DNA of 64,000 nucleotides from Hydrogenophaga sp. (GTDB taxonomy: Bacteria > Pseudomonadota > Gammaproteobacteria > Burkholderiales > Burkholderiaceae_C): positions 58,314-122,313 of the forward strand of contig NZ_JAILWB010000015.1 of the NCBI RefSeq assembly GCF_025699295.1, in the 5' to 3' direction. Below are positions 9,370-17,157 of the stretch, one piece after another (position 1 is the stretch's first letter; every line of letters starts with the position of its first letter). Both the position numbers and the translations under genes were made by a program. Below the pieces are notes generated by a model, which was not told the origin of the DNA, ran no database searches, and saw nothing but the letters and a program-made list of their open reading frames with translations.

Positions 9370-10196
9370 GACAGGGTCCTCCAGAGTTCGCGCAGGTGCA
9401 GGGCAGAGGCCTCCGCGCAGCCCGGGCCGTCGGGCACGTACTCGAACGGTTCCACCGCCACCCATCCTGCGTAGTCCATGTCCTTGAGGACCTGCAGCAC
9501 CGGGCGCTGGTCGGTCTCACCCTGGCCGGGGCCGCGGCGGTTGCGGTCGTTGAGCTGCACATGGGCGATGTGGCCACTGGCCAGGAAGCGGTGCAGGACC
9601 TCTTGCACCGGCTCGCTTTCGCTGTGCGAGGCCGCGCTCACGTCGAGCATGGTGCGGATGGCAGGCGAGCCGATGCGGTCCACCAGCGCGGCGGCTTCGG
9701 CCACGGTGTTGATCACCGGGGTTTCGAACGGCCCGAGAGGCTCAAGGCAGTAGACGACACCTGCTGCGGCCGCATGCGGCGCCAGTTCGGCCAGCGCGGC
9801 TTCCAGCCGCGCGGTGGCGTCGGCCACGCTCTGGCCCGGTGCGGGCGAGCGCTGCGCGGGCGAGCCGTGCACCAGCACGCCGGCCTCGCACGCGGCGGCG
9901 AAATCGATCAGCCGGCGCAGCAGGTCGAGCGTGCGGCCGCGCTGCGCGGCGTCGTCCGTCACCAGCGACAGGCCCTCGGGTTTGACCAGCAACCAGTGCA
10001 GGCTGGAGATGCGCAGCCCGCGCGCCAGCGCCGTGGCGCGCACACCGCGGGCGGTGGCGCCGTCGAGCGTGAACGGGTCGTCCGCCAGCGTGAAGGGTGC
10101 GATCTCCAGTGCGTCGTAGCCCATGCGGGCGGCGGCATCGCACTGCTCGGCCAGCGGCAGTGGTCGCAGCACCTCGTTGCACAGGGACAGTCTCAT
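9366..10196 (-). CDS. Sugar phosphate isomerase/epimerase family protein
   Basis: This 276-residue TIM-barrel protein is the second xylose-isomerase-like member of the operon and is clearly different from the one at the far end. Typical ligand positions appear at VYCLEPLG (Glu), RTMLDVSAAS (Asp), HIAHVQLNDRN (His) and VAVEPFEYVPDG (Glu). It overlaps TctA upstream and the enolase-family gene downstream by four bases each, so all three should be made from one mRNA. Two such isomerases in one operon suggest a pathway with two epimerase or isomerase steps, or different acceptor stereoisomers. Confidence 0.85.
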   Translation of the reverse strand: MRLSLCNEVLRPLPLAEQCDAAARMGYDALEIAPFTLADDPFTLDGATARGVRATALARGLRISSLHWLLVKPEGLSLVTDDAAQRGRTLDLLRRLIDFAAACEAGVLVHGSPAQRSPAPGQSVADATARLEAALAELAPHAAAAGVVYCLEPLGPFETPVINTVAEAAALVDRIGSPAIRTMLDVSAASHSESEPVQEVLHRFLASGHIAHVQLNDRNRRGPGQGETDQRPVLQVLKDMDYAGWVAVEPFEYVPDGPGCAEASALHLRELWRTLS

Positions 10197-11692
10197 GCTT
10201 TGGCCTCGCGCCGTGCGGGGCGGATGTACAGGCTCCAGAGCTTCCAGCCCACGGTGGCGAAGATCAGCGCGGCGACCGTACCCGCGATCGGGCGGGTGAA
10301 GAAGGGCGTGAGGTCGCCGTCGGAGAGGATCAGCGCGCGGCGCAGGTTCTTCTCCAGCAGGTCGCCGAGCACGATGCCCAGCACCAGTGGCGCCATGGGA
10401 TAGCCGAAGTGGCGCAGGAAGAAGCCGATCAGGCCGAAGGCCAGCATGACGTAGACGTCGAACAGGCGGCCCGAGATGGCGAAGCTGCCGACCGCGCAGA
10501 GCACGAAGATGATGGGCACGATCAGATGCTGCGGCACGCGCAGCACCTGCACCAGCGCCTTGGTGAGCACCAGGCCGTAGATCAGGATGCCGATGGTGGC
10601 GAACAGCATCATGGCCACCACGTCGTACACGAAGGACGGGTTCTCCACCATGATCAGCGGGCCCGGCTTGATGCCGTGGATGATCATGGCCGCCATCAGC
10701 ACGGCCGCCGGTGCCGAGCCGGGAATGGCCAGCGTGAGCACGGGGATCATGGCGCCGGGCACACAGGCGTTGTCACCGGTTTCGGCCGCCATCAGGCCTT
10801 CAACCGAACCCTTGCCGAACTGTTCCTTTTCCTTGCTCGCGCGCTTGGCGGCGGCGTAGGACGACCAGGCCGCCACATCCTCGCCCACGCCGGGCACGAT
10901 GCCCACGCCGGTGCCGATGAGGCCGGAGCGGATGATGGTGCGCCAGTACTGGAGCACGTCGCGCAGTTTCGGAATCACGGTGTCGAAGGCGCTGATCGTC
11001 ACCGGCGCCTGGCGCCGGCGCATCGCGGTGAGCAACTCGGCGAAGCCGAAGGCGCCCACCAGCGCGGGCACGAGCTGGATGCCTCCGGCCAGATCGCGCA
11101 CGCCCCAGGCAAAGCGCTCGAAACCGTACTGGGGCTCCTGGCCGATGGTGGCGATGAACAGGCCCGCGATGCCGGCGATCCAGCCCTTGAGCGGATCGTC
11201 GCCGGTGAGCGTGCCGGCAATGATCACGCCGAAGAGCGCGAGCCAGAAAAATTCATAGGCGCCGAACTTCAATGCCATGCCGCCGAGCACGGGCGTGAAG
11301 GTGGCGAGGAAAAACATGCCGATCAGCGTGCCCAGGACCGAACCGGTGGTGGCGATGCCCATGGCACGTCCCGCCATGCCCTGGCGCGCGAGCTGGTAGC
11401 CGTCGAGGCAGGCCGCCGCCGAGGCGGGCGTGCCCGGGATGTTGAGCAGGATGGCCGAGCGGGAGCCGCCGTAGATCGAACCCACGTAGGTGCAGATCAG
11501 GATCAGCAGCGCCTGGCTCGGCGGCAGCTTGAGCGTGAGCGTGGTCATCAGCGCCAGCGCCATCGTGGCGGTGAGGCCGGGCAGGGCGCCCATGATCACG
11601 CCGACCAGCGAGGCCAGCAGCGCGTAGGCGATGACCTCGGGCGTGCCGAAGCGAACGATGGATTGGCCGAAGAGAAGCAGTCCGTCAAACAT
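10193..11692 (-). CDS. Tripartite tricarboxylate transporter permease, TctA type
   Basis: The 499-residue protein is strongly hydrophobic with about 11-12 predicted membrane helices, and carries TctA signatures such as GALPGLTATMALALMTT near the N-terminus and ILLNIPGTPASAAACLDGYQ, as well as GIVPGVGEDVAAWSSYAAAKR. TctA is the large membrane subunit that imports carboxylates using an ion gradient, with TctB and a periplasmic TctC protein. It lies between TctB (22-base gap) and the epimerase gene (ATGA overlap). Confidence 0.93.
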   Translation of the reverse strand: MFDGLLLFGQSIVRFGTPEVIAYALLASLVGVIMGALPGLTATMALALMTTLTLKLPPSQALLILICTYVGSIYGGSRSAILLNIPGTPASAAACLDGYQLARQGMAGRAMGIATTGSVLGTLIGMFFLATFTPVLGGMALKFGAYEFFWLALFGVIIAGTLTGDDPLKGWIAGIAGLFIATIGQEPQYGFERFAWGVRDLAGGIQLVPALVGAFGFAELLTAMRRRQAPVTISAFDTVIPKLRDVLQYWRTIIRSGLIGTGVGIVPGVGEDVAAWSSYAAAKRASKEKEQFGKGSVEGLMAAETGDNACVPGAMIPVLTLAIPGSAPAAVLMAAMIIHGIKPGPLIMVENPSFVYDVVAMMLFATIGILIYGLVLTKALVQVLRVPQHLIVPIIFVLCAVGSFAISGRLFDVYVMLAFGLIGFFLRHFGYPMAPLVLGIVLGDLLEKNLRRALILSDGDLTPFFTRPIAGTVAALIFATVGWKLWSLYIRPARREAKA

Positions 11693-11714
11693 GGCAGGGG
11701 GAACTCGGGCGGGC

Positions 11715-12203
11715 TCAGGGAAGACGGACCAGGAACACGTACTGGAACACGAGGGTGACTACTGCGGAGGTCAGCACTCCCGCCGCCACGGACACCACCA
11801 GGCGACGGCCGCGCGCAGCGTCTTCAGGGGAAAACAGCCACACGAAAGCCGTGACGAACAGCGCCGTCATCAGCCAGAACGGCGCGCGCCCGATCAGCAG
11901 GCCGGCGTACACCAGCGTGAGCAGCAGCATGATGCCGATGCGGCGGTTGATCGGCGGCTCGGTGGCATGCCCGTCGTGCCCCGCGGCAGCCCGCCGCCAG
12001 CCGCGCAACATCAGCACGACACCCAGCAGTGCCACCACGCCGCCCAGCATGCCGGGCACGAAGCCCGGCATGGTGTAGAGCTCGGCGCCCATGGACTCGA
12101 AGCGCTCCATGCGCCAGGATTCCCCCACGATCAACAGGCCAAAGCCTGCCCACCCCGCACCGCCCCAGAGGTCGGAGCGGGCGGATTTTCCGCCCTCGGT
12201 CAT
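11715..12203 (-). CDS. Tripartite tricarboxylate transporter small subunit, TctB type
   Basis: The 162-residue protein has four hydrophobic segments, at about 15-35, 50-70, 90-105 and 125-155, which is the TctB pattern. It also shows the usual MPGFVPGMLGGVVALLGV stretch after the first helix. It is the small membrane partner of TctA. It lies 32 bases after the binding-protein gene and 22 bases before TctA, in the standard C-B-A order. Confidence 0.9.
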   Translation of the reverse strand: MTEGGKSARSDLWGGAGWAGFGLLIVGESWRMERFESMGAELYTMPGFVPGMLGGVVALLGVVLMLRGWRRAAAGHDGHATEPPINRRIGIMLLLTLVYAGLLIGRAPFWLMTALFVTAFVWLFSPEDAARGRRLVVSVAAGVLTSAVVTLVFQYVFLVRLP

Positions 12204-12235
12204 GGTGTGTGTTCCGTCGTCGTGCGTGGTGAAGC

Positions 12236-13240
12236 TCAGGGCTTGGGGATGCCCACGGTGTCGGGCGACACCTTGGCCTTGCCGGCGGCCTGCTGCGTCC
12301 AGGCGTAGGACTGGATCGCCGGGAACACCGCTTTCTGGGCCTCTTCACCGGCCATTGGCGCAAACATGGCGCCACGCGACTGCGCGTACTTCTTCAGCGC
12401 CTCGCTCTTGACCATCTCGGTGGTCCAGATCTTGTTCAGCGTGGCGGACACTTCCGCGGGGACGCCCTTGGGCACGAAGATGCCGAAGTAGTTGATCGGG
12501 TCCTTGTAGCCCGGAATGAACTGCGACAGCGGCGGGATGGTGCCGTAGCCCTCGATCTCGATCGACTTGTCGCCCACCACCGCCAGCGGACGGATCTTCT
12601 TGGCGCGGATCATGTCGGTCTGCTCGGCCGCGAGCTGCGTCGTCACCTGGGTTTCGCCCGAGGCGGCAGCCACGGCGGCGGGGGCGCCACCGTCGTAGGT
12701 CACGTGCTTGTAGGTCACGCCAGCCGCGCGGGAGAGCGACTCGATGGCCGAATGCCCGCTGGAGTTCACGCCGGCGGTGGCCACCGAGATCGAGCCCGGG
12801 TTGGCCTTCATCGCGGCCAGCAGCTCCGGCATGGTCTTGTAGGGCGTGTCGGCATTCACGCCGACGACGGCGATGTGGGCCACGTTCAGGTACAGGTTCC
12901 AGTCGCTGGCCGAGGTGTCGAGCATGCCCAGCACCTTGTAGGTGCCCAGATCCTTGGCGCCACCGGCGGTCCAGGTGTAGCCGTCGGCCGGTGCGGCCAT
13001 GGCGTTCTTGGTGCCCACGGAGCCGGATGCACCTGGCTGATTCATGATCACGATCTTCTGGCCGAGGTGCTTCTCCAGCTCGGCCGCGGTGACGCGCGAG
13101 ACCTGGTCGGTCGAGCCGCCGGGGGCCCAGGGCACGATCAGGGTGATGGGGCGGTCGGGCTTCCACTGCGCCATGGCGCTGACCGAGGCAGCCGCGAGCA
13201 CGGCGGTGACAAGAAGTTGGCGAACGGGAACGGATTTCAT
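12236..13240 (-). CDS. Tripartite tricarboxylate transporter substrate-binding protein (TctC/Bug)
   Basis: The 334-residue protein begins with a signal peptide (MKSVPVRQLLVTAVLAAASVSAMA, broken here as MKSVPVRQLL + VTAVLAAASVSAMA) and then shows the Bug-family start KPDRPITLIVPWAPGGSTD and the GASGSVGT loop. Such proteins bind small carboxylates in the periplasm and hand them to TctAB. It is the first gene of an eight-gene operon, and an operator-like palindrome lies 22 bases upstream of its ATG. The ligand is unknown; the downstream enzymes suggest a sugar-acid-like or related polyhydroxy carboxylate. Confidence 0.92.
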   Translation of the reverse strand: MKSVPVRQLLVTAVLAAASVSAMAQWKPDRPITLIVPWAPGGSTDQVSRVTAAELEKHLGQKIVIMNQPGASGSVGTKNAMAAPADGYTWTAGGAKDLGTYKVLGMLDTSASDWNLYLNVAHIAVVGVNADTPYKTMPELLAAMKANPGSISVATAGVNSSGHSAIESLSRAAGVTYKHVTYDGGAPAAVAAASGETQVTTQLAAEQTDMIRAKKIRPLAVVGDKSIEIEGYGTIPPLSQFIPGYKDPINYFGIFVPKGVPAEVSATLNKIWTTEMVKSEALKKYAQSRGAMFAPMAGEEAQKAVFPAIQSYAWTQQAAGKAKVSPDTVGIPKP

Positions 13241-13261
13241 CTGTTGTCTCCAAGGGGTTAA

Positions 13262-13277
13262 TTCACCGAGCGGTTAA
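13262..13277. promoter_or_regulatory. Candidate TetR operator upstream of transporter operon
   Basis: The 16-base element TTCACCGAGCGGTTAA is a near-perfect palindrome (TTMACCG-N2-CGGTTAA, one mismatch). It lies 22-37 bases upstream of the binding-protein ATG. Its right part extends to GGTTAATAA (13272-13280), and the same nine bases recur between the TetR gene and the divergent ThDP enzyme gene. Confidence 0.5.
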
Positions 13278-13318
13278 TAATAGGAATCGCCCGGGCCAGC
13301 GTCAAGCTGTGGCACCGC

Positions 13319-13969
13319 TCAGTTCATCAGTACATACCCTAGGATCACGTCGCACATGTGCGAGAGCCGTTCGCTGTGCGCCTTGGGGGTCATCAGGTCG
13401 CGCCCGAAGATGGCCGAGAGCGTGTGGTTGTTCGACAGGTAGAAGTACGACAGGCCGGCGATCGACACGTAGAGCTGCAGCGGATCGACGCCGCCGCGAA
13501 AGCTGCCATCGGCGCGGCCTCGTTCGAGGATTTCACCCAGCGTGGCGATCAGCGGCGAGTTGAGCTGGCGTGCCCGTTCGGACTGCGCGAGATGCCGCGC
13601 GCGGTGCAGGTTGGCGCTGTTGAGCAGGGTGAGGAACTCCGGGTGCTCCAGGTAGTAGTTCCAGGTGAACTCGACCAGCCGGCGCAGCGCGGTGGCGGGC
13701 TTGAGGTGCAGCAGGTTGAGCTTGCGTTCTTCCTCGCGGATGTGGCGGTAGACCTGTTCCAGGACGGCCTGGAACAGCTTCTCCTTGTCCTCGAAGTAGT
13801 AGTAGATCAGGCGCTTGTTCAGGCCCGCGCGCTCGGCGATGCGGTCCATGCGCGCACCCCCCAGGCCGTGCTCGGCGAACTCGTCGCGGGCCGCATTCAG
13901 GATGGTATTCTGCGAGCGGTCGGCGTCGCGCAGGCGCTCTTCCGCGGCGGGTGTGGGTGTGCTGCTCAT
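13319..13969 (-). CDS. TetR family transcriptional regulator
   Basis: The 216-residue protein has the TetR helix-turn-helix at about 20-65 (ARDEFAEHGLGGARMDRIAE, then AGLNKRLIYYYFEDKEKLF). The larger C-terminal domain has the helices expected for ligand binding and dimerisation. It lies immediately upstream of the transporter operon on the same strand and is divergent from the ThDP enzyme gene 39 bases away. GGTTAATAA motifs in both control regions suggest that it controls both units and itself. The longer frame reaching 15745 is an artefact of reading opposite the ThDP gene. Confidence 0.9.
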   Translation of the reverse strand: MSSTPTPAAEERLRDADRSQNTILNAARDEFAEHGLGGARMDRIAERAGLNKRLIYYYFEDKEKLFQAVLEQVYRHIREEERKLNLLHLKPATALRRLVEFTWNYYLEHPEFLTLLNSANLHRARHLAQSERARQLNSPLIATLGEILERGRADGSFRGGVDPLQLYVSIAGLSYFYLSNNHTLSAIFGRDLMTPKAHSERLSHMCDVILGYVLMN

Positions 13970-13979
13970 GCCGCAATAA

Positions 13980-13998
13980 TTCTCTAGTTGGTTAATAA
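13980..13998. promoter_or_regulatory. Candidate second TetR operator in divergent promoter
   Basis: The 39 bases between the TetR and ThDP enzyme genes contain GGTTAATAA (13990-13998), identical to the right half of the palindrome upstream of the transporter operon. The left half (TTCTCTA) is degenerate, so only one strong half-site is visible. The position, before ATG 14009, fits repression of both divergent genes. Confidence 0.4.
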
Positions 13999-14008
13999 AG
14001 TCAAATCC

Positions 14009-15712
14009 ATGCCCCAGATCGCCGGCCACCTTCTCGTGCAATGCCTGATCACCCAGGGCGTGACCCACGCCTTCGGCGTGCCCGGTGAAAGTTACCTCGC
14101 CGTGCTCGACGGCTTTCATGCCCACGCCGATCGCATCCGCTTCGTGACCAACCGCCAGGAAGGGGGCGCCGCCTTCATGGCCGAGGCCCAGGGCAAGCTC
14201 ACCGGACGCCCCGGCGTGTGCTTCGTGACGCGCGGCCCCGGTGCGACCAATGCTTCCATCGGCCTGCACACCGCGTTCCAGGATTCGACCCCGATGGTGC
14301 TCTTCGTGGGTGACGTGGCCAGCGACGCGCGCGACCGCGAGGCCTTCCAGGAAGTGGACTATGCCGCGTTCTTCGGCCCATCCACCAAGGGCATGGCCAA
14401 GCGCGTGGAACGCATCGACGATGCCCGCCGCATTCCGGAATACGTGGCGCGCGCCTTCGCCACCGCCATGAACGGCCGCCCAGGCCCGGTGGTGCTGGTG
14501 CTGCCCGAGGACATGCTCACGCAGCAGGTGGACGCCGAGCCGCTGCCGCGCGTGGAGCCGGTGCAGGCCTGGAGCGACCCGGGTGCGCTGCGCGAGTTGC
14601 GCACGCTGCTGCTGGCGAGCGAGCGCCCGCTGGTGATCGCTGGTGGCGGTGGCTGGACGCCTCAGTCCGCAGCCGCGCTGCAGCGTTTCGCGGAGAACTG
14701 GCAATTGCCGGTGACCAACGCCTTTCGCTTCCAGGACTGTTTCGACAACCACCACCCGCTGTACGCCGGCGATGTGGGGCTGGGCATCAACCCGGCGCTG
14801 GCGCGGCGCGTGCGCGAGTGCGACCTGCTGATCGCCATGGGGCCGCGCCTGGGCGAATCCACCACCGGCGGCTACACGCTGATCGAGGCGCCGCTGCCGA
14901 CACAGAAGCTGGTGCACATCCACGCCAGCGCCGAGGAACTGGGCCGCGTGTACCAGCCCACGCTGGCGATCAACGCCACGATGAACGCGGCGGCCCGCAG
15001 CCTGGAAGTGCTCACCGCACCTCCCGTTGTGAAGTGGGCGGATTGGTCGCAGGCTTGCCACGCGGACTACCTTGCCAACATCGACCCTGCCAACGGCGGC
15101 ATCACCTTGCCCGGCACCATCGACATGCCGGCCATCATCCACACCCTGCAGAAACACCTGCCAGCCGATGCCGTGCTCACCAACGGTGCGGGCAATTTCG
15201 CGAGCTGGCTGCACCGCTTCTTTCGCTACCACGGCCTGGCCAAGGGCCACAAGACCCAGCTTGCGCCCACCAATGGCGCCATGGGCTATGGCGTGCCGGC
15301 GGGCATCGGCGCGGCCATCCTCACCGGGCGCACCGCATTCACCATCGCCGGCGACGGCGACTTCCTCATGAACGGTCAGGAACTGGCCACGGCGGTGCAG
15401 CACGGTTCGAAGAGCATCGTGCTGCTGCTCAACAACGGCAGCTTCGGCACCATCCGCATGCACCAGGAGCGCGAGTACCCTGCGCACGTGAGCGGTTCGG
15501 GCCTGTCCAACCCCGACTTCTGCGCGCTCGCCCGCGCCTACGGCTATGCGGCCGAGCGCATCACCCACACGGCAGAGTTCGAACCTGCCCTGCAGCGCGC
15601 CCTGGCCGCTCCCACGGGCACCGTGATCGAGGTGCTGCTCGACGTCGACGTGATCACCACGCGCGGCACGCTCGGCGCGATCCGGCAGGCCGCCCAGCGC
15701 GCACAGATGTAA
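14009..15712 (+). CDS. Thiamine diphosphate-binding enzyme, acetolactate synthase-like
   Basis: The 567-residue protein has the three-domain layout of the acetolactate synthase/benzoylformate decarboxylase family. The N-terminal pyrimidine-binding domain has GVPGESYLAVLDGF with the activating Glu. The C-terminal cofactor motif starts GDGDFLMNGQEL and ends at LLLNN. No small regulatory subunit follows, which argues against ordinary branched-chain biosynthesis. ATG 14009 is chosen; an in-frame TTG at 13988 would place coding sequence over the operator. Divergence from TetR suggests that it handles a 2-keto acid made by the adjacent catabolic operon; this is inference. Confidence 0.87.
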   Translation: MPQIAGHLLVQCLITQGVTHAFGVPGESYLAVLDGFHAHADRIRFVTNRQEGGAAFMAEAQGKLTGRPGVCFVTRGPGATNASIGLHTAFQDSTPMVLFVGDVASDARDREAFQEVDYAAFFGPSTKGMAKRVERIDDARRIPEYVARAFATAMNGRPGPVVLVLPEDMLTQQVDAEPLPRVEPVQAWSDPGALRELRTLLLASERPLVIAGGGGWTPQSAAALQRFAENWQLPVTNAFRFQDCFDNHHPLYAGDVGLGINPALARRVRECDLLIAMGPRLGESTTGGYTLIEAPLPTQKLVHIHASAEELGRVYQPTLAINATMNAAARSLEVLTAPPVVKWADWSQACHADYLANIDPANGGITLPGTIDMPAIIHTLQKHLPADAVLTNGAGNFASWLHRFFRYHGLAKGHKTQLAPTNGAMGYGVPAGIGAAILTGRTAFTIAGDGDFLMNGQELATAVQHGSKSIVLLLNNGSFGTIRMHQEREYPAHVSGSGLSNPDFCALARAYGYAAERITHTAEFEPALQRALAAPTGTVIEVLLDVDVITTRGTLGAIRQAAQRAQM

Positions 15713-15798
15713 AAAAGTCACAAGATCCGCGGCACCCACGCACAACCCGCTGAGGGGGCTGCTGCCTAGACTGGCTCATCCATCTACAGGGGTTGGTC

Positions 15799-16494
15799 AT
15801 GTGGCAAGCAACAGATACGGCGTGGAGCGGCGGCACCGAGCTGGCTGGCGGTGCGGGCGTGCACGCGGGCCTCGGGCAGCAACACCTCATGCGGGTGTTC
15901 GACGAGATCGACTACGGCATGCTCATCATCGATGCGCAGGGCCGTATCCTGCACGCCAACCACCTGGCGCGGCACGAACTGGCCGCCGGCCGGGTCATCA
16001 TGTCCTACGGCAACAGCCTGCTGGGCAGCAACGCCGAGCACACCTCGAGGATCCAGCAGGCCATGGAGTCGTCTTTCCGAGGGCAGCGCAAGCTGTTGAT
16101 GATGTCGGCCGGCGACAAGGAGCTTGCGCTGGCGTTCACGCCCCTGAGCCACCCGCTGGAAGCCGATGCACCGTCGGTGCTGGTGCTGCTGTCGCGCCAG
16201 AACACCTGCGACAACCTGGCCGTGCGCATGTTCGCCCGCGCCCTCAACCTCAGCCCGAGCGAGGAGTCCGTGCTGATGGGCCTGTGCCGCGGGCTGGCCA
16301 TTGCCGAGATCGCCGAACAGCATGGCGTGGCCGAGTCCACGGTGCGCAGCCAGATCAAGACCTTGCGCGAAAAAGCCGGCGCGCCCAGCATCCGCAGCCT
16401 GCTGCATCGGGTCAACAGCCTGCCACCGGTGGTGCCTGCCTTGCGCATCATCACGCCGATGCCGCACAATGCCACGGAGTTTTCCCACCCGTGA
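15799..16494 (+). CDS. LuxR-type regulator with PAS-like N-terminus
   Basis: The 231-residue protein has a PAS-like N-terminal region (about 28-130, FDEIDYGMLIIDAQGRILHANH). A GerE/LuxR helix-turn-helix follows at the C-terminus (about 150-205, LSPSEESVLMGLCRGLAIAE then HGVAESTVRSQIKTL). No receiver domain is present, so it probably senses a small molecule or redox state directly. ATG 15799 follows AGGGG at a good distance. It ends six bases before the Crp/Fnr gene on the same strand, so the two are probably co-transcribed. Confidence 0.85.
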   Translation: MWQATDTAWSGGTELAGGAGVHAGLGQQHLMRVFDEIDYGMLIIDAQGRILHANHLARHELAAGRVIMSYGNSLLGSNAEHTSRIQQAMESSFRGQRKLLMMSAGDKELALAFTPLSHPLEADAPSVLVLLSRQNTCDNLAVRMFARALNLSPSEESVLMGLCRGLAIAEIAEQHGVAESTVRSQIKTLREKAGAPSIRSLLHRVNSLPPVVPALRIITPMPHNATEFSHP

Positions 16495-16500
16495 GCATGG

Positions 16501-17151
16501 ATGCCCGCCTCTGCCGTTCCCCTCGTCAGTTCCCCCACCAACCACCACATTGAAGCGCTCGCGGCCCTCGGGGTATCGCGCCGGTACCGGCGCGGCGCGT
16601 TGCTGATCCAGGAAGGCGACACCGGCGACACGCTTTTCATCGTGTTGCAGGGTCGCCTGCGCGCCTTCGTGGCCGACAACCATGGGCGCGAGCTCACGCT
16701 GGGCATGTACGGCCCACTCGAATACGTGGGTGAAATGTCGCTCGATGGCGGGCCACGATCGGCCAATGTGGAGGCTGCCGAGGCCTGCACCTGCTCGGTG
16801 GTCTCGCGCGCCACGCTGCTCGACTACATTGCCGCGCACCCCGAGTTCGCGCTGGAACTCATGGCCCGGTTGATCCGGCGCGCGCGCCTGGCCACCGACA
16901 GCGCGCGCAGCGTGGCCCTGATCGACGTCTACGGCCGGCTGGTGCGCCTGCTCAACGAGATGGCGATGGCGCCTGACGCGCAGGGCGAGCGCCCGCTGAA
17001 GGAGCGCGTGACCCACCAGCAACTGGCGCAGCACCTGGCCTGCTCGCGCGAGATGGTCAGCCGCCTGCTCAAGGACCTGGAAACCGGCGGCTACATCGCC
17101 GTGCGCGAGCGCTGGATCGTGCTGCGCAAGCCGCTGCCCGCGCGCTGGTGA
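16501..17151 (+). CDS. Crp/Fnr family transcriptional regulator
   Basis: The 216-residue protein has a cyclic-nucleotide-binding beta-roll at about 15-130 (LIQEGDTGDTLFIVLQGRLRAF, with the GEMSLDGGPRSANVEA phosphate-binding-cassette-like segment). A winged helix follows at about 150-205 (HQQLAQHLACSREMVSRLLKD). The GEMSLxxGPRSA stretch resembles the nucleotide-binding cassette of Crp more than Fnr, and no Fnr-type N-terminal cysteine cluster is visible. A cAMP-like ligand is plausible, since a class III cyclase is encoded about 3 kb away. It converges on the protease gene with a six-base gap. Confidence 0.88.
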   Translation: MPASAVPLVSSPTNHHIEALAALGVSRRYRRGALLIQEGDTGDTLFIVLQGRLRAFVADNHGRELTLGMYGPLEYVGEMSLDGGPRSANVEAAEACTCSVVSRATLLDYIAAHPEFALELMARLIRRARLATDSARSVALIDVYGRLVRLLNEMAMAPDAQGERPLKERVTHQQLAQHLACSREMVSRLLKDLETGGYIAVRERWIVLRKPLPARW

Positions 17152-17157
17152 GCCCCA

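Noticed and set aside
10097..11758. 553-residue plus-strand protein
   Set aside because: Composition is His/Gly/Glu-rich shadow of the TctA gene on the opposite strand.
13319..15745. 808-residue minus-strand protein
   Set aside because: Most of it is the complement of the ThDP enzyme gene; only the C-terminal TetR part is real.
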